Assembly: GCA_020848595.1 (NCBI GenBank)
Contig: JADLHV010000223.1
Coordinates: 1-6,839 of the forward strand
Reading direction: 5' to 3'
Length of the DNA stretch: 6,839 nt
Source of the DNA: Bacteroidia bacterium
GTDB taxonomy: Bacteria; Bacteroidota; Bacteroidia; NS11-12g; UBA955
Translations under genes and position numbers: made by a program
Part shown: one piece after another, positions 1 to 6,050 of the stretch
Layout: every line of letters begins with the position of its first letter
How positions within the stretch are numbered: the first letter of the stretch is position 1
The notes under the pieces: model-generated
Told to the model about the DNA's origin: nothing
Seen by the model: the letters and a program-made list of their open reading frames with translations, nothing else
Databases searched by the model: none

Positions 1-513
1 TAACTTATTTGATGACTTAATAAATTTATTAGCTCTCACACTAAATGATGGACTGGGATTAGGACTTTCTCTTTCTATTAAGAAAATTACTTCTTCCCGT
101 ATCTCTGGCATAAATTCTAAATACGATTCTAAAACAGTAATTGAAAATACCCTTACTGCTAAATCTTGCGACAAATCTGACAACATTTGAAGAGATAAAT
201 CTATGATTTTAATTTTTAAATCTTCAATTTGTGGAAATGAGAATTGCCAAACTCTTATAATATTACGTCGAATTGTTCCAAGGGTATTACTTTTAACTAA
301 CTCTATTAACAAAGCATGTTGTTTGTCGTTTAAACATTTTGGATTAATTTCTACTGCATGACTTAATATCCATGAAGCAATTGCTTTTTCTCTACCCACT
401 CCTTGGTCTAATCTTTTTAGTACAGTACTTAAACCTTTTTTGTCTTCTGCACAAAATTGAGCAAGTTTCTTAATTTGCTTAACATCACGTATTTCAGATA
501 ATCGACTGAGCAT
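1..513 (-). CDS. HEAT-repeat-like helical protein, function unknown (3' end outside window)
   Basis: An open frame of 171 codons starts at an ATG (513-511) and reaches the left edge without a stop. The product is almost entirely helical in character, with leucine, isoleucine, lysine and glutamate periodicity, a central block reading SWILSHAVEINP, then IRRNIIRVWQF and VRVFSITVLESYLEFMPEI. This layout resembles small HEAT-like proteins of roughly 170-200 aa that are common in Bacteroidota. That resemblance is from memory, not a search. The tail around VRANKFIK looks like the usual C-terminus of such proteins, so little is probably missing. There is no signal peptide or membrane segment, so a cytoplasmic, protein-binding role is a guess. 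The ATG directly abuts the T-tract of the terminator of the upstream gene and I see no TAnnTTTG promoter close by, so its transcription is unexplained. I do not assign a function. Confidence 0.72.
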   Translation of the reverse strand, partial: MLSRLSEIRDVKQIKKLAQFCAEDKKGLSTVLKRLDQGVGREKAIASWILSHAVEINPKCLNDKQHALLIELVKSNTLGTIRRNIIRVWQFSFPQIEDLKIKIIDLSLQMLSDLSQDLAVRVFSITVLESYLEFMPEIREEVIFLIERESPNPSPSFSVRANKFIKSSNKL

Positions 514-546
514 AAAAAAAGTCCTGTGAACTTACACAGGACTTTT
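514..546 (-). terminator. Rho-independent terminator of the T9SS propeller gene
   Basis: Read on the minus strand, a perfect 12-bp stem (AAAAGTCCTGTG / CACAGGACTTTT) with a 6-base loop is followed by a run of T that continues to position 514. It begins about 20 bases after the TAA stop of the propeller gene. The T-run ends exactly where the ATG of the next minus-strand gene begins. Confidence 0.85.
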
Positions 547-566
547 AAATATTTTTACTAAAAATT

Positions 567-3227
567 TTAGTGTCTAACCACTAATTTTAACATAGCATTT
601 GTAGTAGCACCTTTTGCGTTAACAATATAGGTTCCTGCCATTATAGCATCGGTTTCAATATTGATAGACAAATCGCCGATTTCTACATCCCTATACAGTT
701 TTGTAAATACAACTTTACCGGTTAAATCATATATGGTTATGGTAATATCTTCTCTGTGTTTTACATTAAAATTCAGATTAACTGTATTATCTGCTGGATT
801 TGGATAAGCAGTAATAGCTTGAGACTTTGAAGATTTTGGAGCATAAATTGAAGTTGTAAATTGTTTGCATTCAAAGAAGCCTCTTCCATGTGTACCTGCA
901 TAAATTTGTCCTCTGCTTCTATTAGGAAATATATATTGTCTCAAAGCCATGGTTGCAACTTTAGGAAAATTACTAGTAGATGTATTTTGAGATGTCCAAG
1001 TAGTTCCGCCATCATCAGAAGCATAAACGCCTAAGTCGGTTCCAATAAACAACACATTTGGATTATCAATCGAAATAAATCCATCATATACAGGCATAGC
1101 TGGTAAATTACCAGTAATATTTGTAAATGAAGCTGTACTTAGCATATTTGTACCTTTATAAACATAAGCAGAAGAGCCATAATTACCAAGTGTAACCATT
1201 GCAGTACTATTATCATTTGGATCTAAATTTATAGATGTAATTGATCTACCTGAAGAACTAAATCCGAGTGTTGTAATAGATATTCCAGGAGGAATTGAAT
1301 TTGGACTAGACCATTTATCATAAGTAGCAGTATTTAAACCATCAACTCTGAAAATGTTACTACTATTACAAAAGAATAATGAATTACCATCTGCAGTAGG
1401 TTCCAAATCCCAAACTTGAGCATTACCTTGAGAATTTGCAATAAGATACCATTCTGGTTCTTTCTGGAAATCAGTTGGATTTATAGCCATCCAAATTTGA
1501 CCATAACGCGCCAAGAATATTCTTGATTGAGTACTATCAAATTCTGGATGTTCCCATAAACGGAATTTCGTATTAAATGGTGCCCAAGAAGAAGGTAAAC
1601 TAAAATCACAGTATTTACTTGTATCGGTTAAACCTGTAAATATTTTTGCAATTCTTCTATCCCAAACACAACTTTGAGATTTACCAAAGTCTCTAGAACG
1701 TGTCATATTTCCATAATAAGTCTCAGAGAAAATAATTGAATTATTCTTAACAGATATTTCAGTTTGGAATCCATCTCCACCTTTAATTTCTACAGCTGCT
1801 TTAGGCGTATTTCCTTTTTTATTTACATATTGAGTTCCGTTATCTTGAGTACCTCCTGCAACATTACCTTCATAATCTCCTGCAACAGCATAAAACTGAG
1901 TTACATTGAATCCGAAATTTTTAGCTGTAAATGTTTTTAAGTTATCAGAACTAAAAAATAGTCCACCATCATTACCACAAATCAAGGTAGGAGGTGTAGT
2001 AGTCATATCCCATTCTAAAACGTGCTTATCTGCATGAACATAAACAGGATTAGCACCACCAAAATCATTTAAAGAAGCAATGTATTTTGGATTAGTTCCT
2101 TCTTTCCATTCTGCTAATGAAGCACCACCCATGATGATATGATTTTTATCTTTAGGATTAACGGTAATAACGTTATTATAATAACCTTGAGGACTAGTTA
2201 AACCAGATACTAGAGGATCAAAATAAGTTGTTCCTTTTGCAATTATTTGTGTCCAAGAACCTCCACCATCGGTTGTTCTAAATACACCACTTAAACGACT
2301 ATCGCCACCAGAAGCCATTACATAAACATAATTAGGATCTTCAGGTGAAATTGCAATTGAAGCTCTAGAAATACTAGAGTTTGGAGGTGTAATGACTGTC
2401 CAAGTAGCACCTCTATCAGTACTTTTTACAATTGCATTAACTGATTGAGCATAAATATCTCCATTAACTGCAACTTTAATTTCTATACAATTACCATTTC
2501 TTGAATTTGACCAAGTAGTACCATTATCTGAATATTTTATTCCAGTATTGGTTCCTGCATAAATTCTTTGACCATTTTTTTCAGAAGCCATAGAATTAAT
2601 ATTTCCATAAGAAGAAGATGCTACTATACGAGTAAAGGTTTTACCTCTATCGGTTGAAGTAAAAATACCTGCGCCTTGAAATCCAGGTGTACCGTTTGGC
2701 GTTCCAGTAATGGAAACAAATCCACCTTCACCTGTGCCATAAGAAATAACACCGTCAGAATTTTGTGCTATACATGATATATTTAAATTTTCTTGCCAAT
2801 CATTAACTGGTCTCCAAGATGTTCCTCTAGTAGTTGAACGGAACAATCCGCCACTAACTCCACCAGCATACATTATAGACGGGGTGTCTCTATCTTGAAT
2901 AAATGCACGAATCCTTCCGCCCACGTTATCTGGACCTAATTCGTTCCAGGTAGTATTAATGGCTCTTTTAGATTCTAGCTTTAGAGAAGCATAAAGTGCT
3001 CCTAAATACTCTTCTTCACTCACAGTTCCTGTCTCGATATTATTTCTGATTGACGCGAAATATTCTGCCATTCCAGCGGCTGTTCTGCCTCCAGGAATTT
3101 GATACGACACCAGCTCTTCAATCTTCGATGAGGTTCTAGGAGTGTAATCTTTTGATCTGAATGCCAAAGTTGATAATCCAATGCCAACAGATACAAGTGC
3201 TACAACAATAATTAATTTAACTTTCAT
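567..3227 (-). CDS. Secreted Asp-box beta-propeller protein with T9SS type A sorting domain
   Basis: The 886-aa product should be exported by Sec and then moved across the outer membrane by the type IX secretion system. Residues 1-22 form a signal peptide (MKVKLIIVVALVSVGIGLST). Residues about 95-790 carry BNR/Asp-box motifs of the S-x-D-x-G-x-T-W type, near residues 131 (STTRGTSW), 191 (STDRGKTF), 232 (YSDNGTTW), 269 (STDRGATW), 318 (TTDGGGSW), 426 (SSDNLKTF) and 737 (SDDGGTTW). This is typical of sortilin/VPS10-like and WD40/YVTN/BNR-like propellers. Residues about 806-886 are a type A sorting domain (AYPNPADN, IYDLTGKVV, GTYIV, ending KLVVRH), which is removed when the protein is anchored or released. 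No glycosidase catalytic residues can be assigned, so the ligand is unknown; adhesion or polymer binding is inference. A frame extension to a TTG at 3254 was rejected because it would put nine residues ahead of the signal peptide and overlap the likely -7 promoter box. Confidence 0.93.
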   Translation of the reverse strand: MKVKLIIVVALVSVGIGLSTLAFRSKDYTPRTSSKIEELVSYQIPGGRTAAGMAEYFASIRNNIETGTVSEEEYLGALYASLKLESKRAINTTWNELGPDNVGGRIRAFIQDRDTPSIMYAGGVSGGLFRSTTRGTSWRPVNDWQENLNISCIAQNSDGVISYGTGEGGFVSITGTPNGTPGFQGAGIFTSTDRGKTFTRIVASSSYGNINSMASEKNGQRIYAGTNTGIKYSDNGTTWSNSRNGNCIEIKVAVNGDIYAQSVNAIVKSTDRGATWTVITPPNSSISRASIAISPEDPNYVYVMASGGDSRLSGVFRTTDGGGSWTQIIAKGTTYFDPLVSGLTSPQGYYNNVITVNPKDKNHIIMGGASLAEWKEGTNPKYIASLNDFGGANPVYVHADKHVLEWDMTTTPPTLICGNDGGLFFSSDNLKTFTAKNFGFNVTQFYAVAGDYEGNVAGGTQDNGTQYVNKKGNTPKAAVEIKGGDGFQTEISVKNNSIIFSETYYGNMTRSRDFGKSQSCVWDRRIAKIFTGLTDTSKYCDFSLPSSWAPFNTKFRLWEHPEFDSTQSRIFLARYGQIWMAINPTDFQKEPEWYLIANSQGNAQVWDLEPTADGNSLFFCNSSNIFRVDGLNTATYDKWSSPNSIPPGISITTLGFSSSGRSITSINLDPNDNSTAMVTLGNYGSSAYVYKGTNMLSTASFTNITGNLPAMPVYDGFISIDNPNVLFIGTDLGVYASDDGGTTWTSQNTSTSNFPKVATMALRQYIFPNRSRGQIYAGTHGRGFFECKQFTTSIYAPKSSKSQAITAYPNPADNTVNLNFNVKHREDITITIYDLTGKVVFTKLYRDVEIGDLSINIETDAIMAGTYIVNAKGATTNAMLKLVVRH

Positions 3228-3251
3228 ATTATATGGTAATAAACAATTTTT

Positions 3252-3283
3252 CAAAGTTAAATCATTTTCCGGAATGGAAAAAA
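3252..3283 (-). promoter_or_regulatory. Probable Bacteroidota-type promoter of the T9SS propeller gene
   Basis: On the minus strand TAACTTTG (3259 to 3252) fits the Bacteroidota -7 consensus TAnnTTTG exactly. A TTTT at 3283-3280, 20 bases upstream, is a one-mismatch -33 box. Transcription would begin near 3247, leaving a leader of about 20 bases before the ATG at 3227. An inverted repeat TTTTCC-N5-GGAAAA (3265-3281) occupies most of the spacer and could be an operator. This is a motif match only. Confidence 0.5.
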
Positions 3284-3320
3284 TTTTTTTAAGTCTTCTA
3301 AAAATAGCTTTGACCCTTGA

Positions 3321-3333
3321 TAGACTAAGTCTA
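3321..3333. promoter_or_regulatory. Palindrome copy 1, TAGACTAAGTCTA, possible operator
   Basis: TAGACT-A-AGTCTA is a perfect inverted repeat around one central base, extended by one more A/T pair at 3320 and 3334. It lies about 95 bases upstream of the propeller start codon and about 60 bases upstream of the proposed -7 box. An identical 13-mer lies 67 bases further upstream. Its length and symmetry suit a dimeric transcription factor. The GACT...AGTC core loosely recalls sites of Rrf2/IscR-type regulators, but that attribution is a guess. Confidence 0.5.
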
Positions 3334-3387
3334 TAACTTTCAATAAAAGTCTATTTTGGGAGAATGAATTTAAGATAAAATTTGAAA

Positions 3388-3400
3388 TAGACTAAGTCTA
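3388..3400. promoter_or_regulatory. Palindrome copy 2, TAGACTAAGTCTA, possible operator
   Basis: This is an exact second copy of the 13-base palindrome. Between the two copies a lone half-site AGTCTA occurs at 3348-3353. I found no further copies elsewhere in the window by eye. The region 3228-3474 contains no plausible gene; it holds these palindromes, the propeller promoter and the weak lipA hairpin. Confidence 0.5.
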
Positions 3401-3450
3401 AATTCTTTAAAGAAACGAAATCAATAATTAGTTCAGGTAAAAATATCTTT

Positions 3451-3471
3451 TAACTAATAATCAATTAGTTA
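3451..3471 (-). terminator. Weak hairpin after lipA, possible terminator
   Basis: An 8-bp AT-rich stem TAACTAAT / ATTAGTTA with a 5-base loop starts 4 bases after the lipA stop on the minus strand. It is followed by AAAAGATATTTTTA rather than an immediate T-run, so it is a poor intrinsic terminator. It is listed because it is the only hairpin I see between lipA and the next minus-strand gene. Confidence 0.3.
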
Positions 3472-3474
3472 TCT

Positions 3475-4341
3475 CTAGATATGCTTTTCAGCATGGTAAG
3501 AAGACCTCACCATCGGACCACTCTCTACGATATGAAATCCTTTAGCTTCTCCAACTTCTTTATACATTCTAAATTTTTCTGGAGTAACATATTCCTTAAC
3601 CTCTAAATGCATTTTAGTGGGTTGTAAATATTGACCTAAAGTTAGAACATCACAGCCATTCGAAACTAAATCATCCATAGCTTTTAAAACTTCACTTTCC
3701 GTCTCCCCTAAACCCAACATTATACCACTTTTAGTACGTCTTCCGTTTGCTTTTGTGCGTTTGATTTGTTCTAAACTTCTTTCATATTTAGCCTGAGGTC
3801 TAACTATTCTATAAAGTCTTTCAACAGTTTCCATATTATGACTTACTACTTCAGGCTTTTCATTAATAACCATTTCTAATAAATCCCAATTAGCTTTAAA
3901 ATCTGGTATTAGAGTTTCCATAGTTACACCTGGATTTTGCAATTTAACCTCTTTTATAGTTGCAGCCCAAACACCGGCGCCCTTGTCTTTTAATTCATCT
4001 CTATTGACAGAAGTTATAACTGCATGCTTAACTTTCATTAATTTTATAGCTTCAGCAACACGCTTTGGCTCATCTAAATCATATTCATTAGGTCTTCCAG
4101 TTGCAACCGCACAAAAATTACAACTTCGTGTACAGATATTTCCTAGTATCATAAATGTGGCAGTACCAGCCCCCCAACATTCTCCCATATTAGGGCATTT
4201 TCCATCCTCACAAATGGTATGTAACTTATGCGTTTTAACTATCTGTTTAACTACAGCGTAATTTTCTCCAACTGGTATTTGAATTTTTAACCAATCTGGT
4301 TTAATACGTCTTTTTTGTACTTCTTTTGGGGTATTAGACAT
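3475..4341 (-). CDS. lipA: Lipoyl synthase LipA
   Basis: This 288-aa radical-SAM enzyme inserts two sulfur atoms at C6 and C8 of octanoyl groups on lipoyl domains, completing lipoate cofactor for 2-oxoacid dehydrogenases and the glycine cleavage system. All hallmarks are visible. The auxiliary cluster motif C-x4-C-x5-C uses C44, C49 and C55 (CEDGKCPNMGEC). The radical-SAM motif C-x3-C-x2-C uses C70, C74 and C77 (CTRSCNFC). The C-terminal RSSY, whose serine ligates the auxiliary cluster, is at residues 279-282. Length is normal for the family. The ATG at 4341 is preferred to a GTG one codon upstream. The gene begins 9 bases after the stop of the upstream exported-protein gene, so the two are almost certainly co-transcribed. 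No lipB lies in the window, so the source of octanoyl substrate is not visible here. Confidence 0.97.
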   Translation of the reverse strand: MSNTPKEVQKRRIKPDWLKIQIPVGENYAVVKQIVKTHKLHTICEDGKCPNMGECWGAGTATFMILGNICTRSCNFCAVATGRPNEYDLDEPKRVAEAIKLMKVKHAVITSVNRDELKDKGAGVWAATIKEVKLQNPGVTMETLIPDFKANWDLLEMVINEKPEVVSHNMETVERLYRIVRPQAKYERSLEQIKRTKANGRRTKSGIMLGLGETESEVLKAMDDLVSNGCDVLTLGQYLQPTKMHLEVKEYVTPEKFRMYKEVGEAKGFHIVESGPMVRSSYHAEKHI

Positions 4342-4350
4342 CACTCAGAA

Positions 4351-5115
4351 TCAATATAATTCTCCGAGTGCAAAACTAATATAAAATGAAGAATAAAGCA
4401 CTTTATTTTTAATGCCGTATAGCAATTCCGGGCGACTTGGAAAGTAATCTACCATAAACCCTAATTCTATTGAACGAAAAATTGAAGTATAATTCCCCCA
4501 ATTAAATTCAACACCTGCTTTACACGAAAGTCCAGCAATTAGTTTTGTTTTTCCTAATCCCTTATCGAATGAAGAATAGCCATTTATTATTTGTGGATCC
4601 ATCTCAACTGGATTATAGGGCAATGAAGCGGTTCGAATTGAATCGGCTGAGCTTGGATCAAATACTAATACATCCATATATATAGGCTTCAAAAAACCTA
4701 AACCTAAACCAATACATGCAAAACCGTTAACTCCGATACTATTTTTTGTGTTGCGCTCTGCAAATGTTTTTTGTAATCCTATCATTGGTCTAAGTGCATA
4801 AAGTCTATTAACCTTACCATAAACATAGGGCGTGGTATTTAACATCCTTTGATTTAAGACCTTTTTTTCTCTGATACTATTAATACTTGTAAATGAAACA
4901 TCAAAAACTCTAAACAATCCATTTTGAATCGGAGTAGATTGTCTGAAGAAAAAACCAAATCCATTAGGAGAAGCTATCAATCCACCTTTGTAAGATCGAT
5001 CATCAAACGTTATATCATCTGTTTTAAATGCAGATGAATCATACCATTGACAGCTTAATAAAATTGTTATTAAACAAGTGCGCAATAGTTTTGTATTTTT
5101 GTACTTAATTTTCAA
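4351..5115 (-). CDS. Exported, probably outer-membrane beta-rich protein of unknown function
   Basis: A 254-aa product begins with a basic stretch (MKIKYKNTK), a hydrophobic core (LITILLS) and a plausible signal-peptidase I site after SSA near residue 29. LLSC at about residue 18-21 is a weak lipobox-like alternative. The rest has alternating, aromatic-rich segments (FGFFFRQ, PYVYGKVNRLYALRP, FMVDYFPSRPELLY, SFYISFALG) suggesting a small beta-barrel-like outer-membrane protein. I recognise it from memory as a Bacteroidota family often seen as a hypothetical protein, with the conserved patterns VYGKxNxLxxLR and VDYFP. No ATG exists before about residue 91, so initiation must use TTG. I chose the TTG at 5115 because it gives the cleanest signal peptide and a leader after the likely promoter. 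A TTG at 5124 (257 aa) and one at 5085 are alternatives. It is followed closely by lipA. Function is unknown. Confidence 0.8.
   Translation of the reverse strand: MKIKYKNTKLLRTCLITILLSCQWYDSSAFKTDDITFDDRSYKGGLIASPNGFGFFFRQSTPIQNGLFRVFDVSFTSINSIREKKVLNQRMLNTTPYVYGKVNRLYALRPMIGLQKTFAERNTKNSIGVNGFACIGLGLGFLKPIYMDVLVFDPSSADSIRTASLPYNPVEMDPQIINGYSSFDKGLGKTKLIAGLSCKAGVEFNWGNYTSIFRSIELGFMVDYFPSRPELLYGIKNKVLYSSFYISFALGELY
5064..5093 (+). promoter_or_regulatory. Probable promoter of the OsmC-family gene
   Basis: TTG (5064-5066), 19 bases, then TAGTTTTG (5086-5093) matches the Bacteroidota -33/-7 consensus with near-ideal spacing. Transcription would start near 5098, giving a leader of about 25 bases before the ATG at 5124. 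The whole element lies inside the signal-peptide codons of the divergent exported-protein gene. Confidence 0.65.
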
Positions 5116-5123
5116 TTTATTCA

Positions 5124-5543
5124 ATGGCTACTTCAAAAGTAATATATTTAGGCGAATTAAGAGCAAATGCAGAACATTTAGCTTCAGGAAATATTATCGT
5201 AACAGACGCTCCAATAGATAATCATGGTAAAGGAGAAGCCTTCTCACCAACAGATTTGGCCGCTACTTCCCTCGCTTCTTGTATGATTACAGTTCTTGGT
5301 ATTTATTGTCAAAATAATGCTATTGATATGAAAGGCACATCTGCAGAAGTTACAAAAATTATGAATACCGAAGGACCGAGAAGAATAGTGGGAATAGATG
5401 TAAATTTAACCATTAAGACAAGCACAGAAATGGACGAAAAACATCGAATCATTCTTGAAAGAGTTGCTCTAACTTGTCCAGTTTCACTGAGTTTACACCC
5501 AGATTTGAAACAAACTATTAATATTAATTTTGAGCGTTTTTAA
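5124..5543 (+). CDS. OsmC/Ohr-superfamily thiol peroxidase-like protein
   Basis: This 139-aa cytoplasmic protein belongs to the OsmC-like family, whose characterised members reduce organic hydroperoxides or other peroxides with a two-cysteine active site. The expected features are in order: SPTDLAATSLASC with the peroxidatic cysteine C53 at the start of the central helix, and TCPVSLSLHPD with the resolving cysteine C118. C62 is an additional cysteine close to C53. Length is normal for the short, YhfA-like members, whose exact substrates are less certain than for Ohr or OsmC proper, so I give no gene symbol. The ATG at 5124 is the only sensible start and sits about 25 bases after a good promoter. 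Its last 20 bases overlap the 3' end of ytxJ on the other strand. Confidence 0.93.
   Translation: MATSKVIYLGELRANAEHLASGNIIVTDAPIDNHGKGEAFSPTDLAATSLASCMITVLGIYCQNNAIDMKGTSAEVTKIMNTEGPRRIVGIDVNLTIKTSTEMDEKHRIILERVALTCPVSLSLHPDLKQTININFERF
5134..5167 (-). promoter_or_regulatory. Probable promoter of the exported protein - lipA operon
   Basis: On the minus strand TTTG (5167-5164), 22 bases, then TACTTTTG (5141-5134) fits the Bacteroidota consensus, with a somewhat long spacer. Transcription would start near 5129, leaving only about 5 bases before the TTG at 5124 but about 14 before the TTG at 5115, which favours the latter as start. The element lies inside the first 15 codons of the OsmC-family gene. 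Confidence 0.5.
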
Positions 5544-5868
5544 GAAAAAGCTTTAGTTCTTCTAAATCAATAGAACCGTGACTTGCGTTATAAAGACACT
5601 TTTCTTTTGAAACTAAAAGTATTTGAGGTGATTGATGTTCTATTGATAAAATATCTGAAACAGCATTTGATACAGGTCTAAACTTTAAAAGATCAAGATA
5701 GTAAAATGGCAAATCTAAACCGTCTAATGTTTGACGCTCTAATCTGCTTTTAGCCATTAAACTTATAGAACAACGCGTACTATGCTTAAAAATAATAAAC
5801 GGAACTTCATTAGATGAGCTTATAAGTCCTTCTAATTGTTGAATATCCGTTAATTCATTCCATTGCAT
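5524..5868 (-). CDS. ytxJ: Bacillithiol-system redox-active protein YtxJ
   Basis: The 114-aa product is a small thioredoxin-fold protein of the YtxJ family (DUF2847), thought to act as a monothiol bacilliredoxin-like protein in bacteria that make bacillithiol. The hallmark IFKHSTRCSISLMAKSRLE carries the single active-site cysteine at residue 33. The stretches FYYLDLLKFRPVSN and HQSPQILLVS with the cis-proline-type SPQ follow, then YNASHGSI. Length is close to the roughly 108 aa of the Bacillus protein. I start it at the ATG at 5868, directly before WNEL. A frame extension to a TTG at 5925 would add 19 residues unlike the family and overlap the lipoprotein gene. It begins 5 bases after the stop of that small lipoprotein gene, implying one transcript and probably coupled translation. 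Confidence 0.93.
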   Translation of the reverse strand: MQWNELTDIQQLEGLISSSNEVPFIIFKHSTRCSISLMAKSRLERQTLDGLDLPFYYLDLLKFRPVSNAVSDILSIEHQSPQILLVSKEKCLYNASHGSIDLEELKLFLKNAQN

Positions 5869-5873
5869 GGAAT

Positions 5874-6002
5874 TTAAGCTATGAAAGTTGGAACTTGTGG
5901 GATAACTTTGCCAACTGAAGGGCAACTGTCTTTTCTACCACCGCATGAAGCTACAAGTGTTACAAGAGTTAAGACTACAATAAGATAGGTTATTTTTCTC
6001 AT
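5874..6002 (-). CDS. Small lipoprotein, 42 aa, upstream of ytxJ
   Basis: An ATG at 6002 opens a 42-codon frame ending in TAA at 5876-5874. The protein has a textbook lipoprotein signal: MRK, a hydrophobic core ITYLIVVLTLVTL, and the lipobox VASC with the lipidated cysteine at residue 20. The mature part is only 23 residues, GGRKDSCPSVGKV followed by a proline-containing tail, with a second cysteine at residue 27. The initiator ATG follows a TAnnTTTG promoter by about 16 bases, and the stop lies 5 bases ahead of ytxJ, so it looks like the first gene of a two-gene operon. Tiny lipoproteins of this shape are frequent in Bacteroidota and usually unannotated. The mature peptide would sit in the inner or outer membrane facing the periplasm. 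Its function is unknown. Confidence 0.75.
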   Translation of the reverse strand: MRKITYLIVVLTLVTLVASCGGRKDSCPSVGKVIPQVPTFIA

Positions 6003-6018
6003 TTTGTTAAAATTATTA

Positions 6019-6050
6019 CAAAATTAAAGCAATTTTCTCAGATATCGAAA
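6019..6050 (-). promoter_or_regulatory. Probable promoter of the small lipoprotein - ytxJ operon
   Basis: On the minus strand TAATTTTG (6026-6019) matches the -7 consensus TAnnTTTG exactly, with TTTC (6050-6047) 20 bases upstream as a one-mismatch -33 box. Transcription would begin near 6014, about 12 bases before the lipoprotein ATG. The element overlaps the probable 5' end of the divergent methyltransferase gene. Confidence 0.5.

Noticed and set aside
3228..3254. TTG-initiated N-terminal extension of the propeller protein
   Set aside because: It would bury the signal peptide behind nine extra residues, and the TTG falls within the consensus -7 promoter box.
3401..3474. Possible structured RNA or riboswitch between lipA and the palindromes
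   Set aside because: Only one short AT-rich stem is visible, with no conserved riboswitch-like core.
3983..4261. Plus-strand open frame of 92 codons
   Set aside because: It lies entirely antisense to lipA, whose cysteine motifs are encoded in the same bases, and it shows no family features.
5869..5925. TTG-initiated N-terminal extension of ytxJ
   Set aside because: The extension is not family-like, the ATG at 5868 gives the expected length, and the bases are used by the small lipoprotein gene in another frame.
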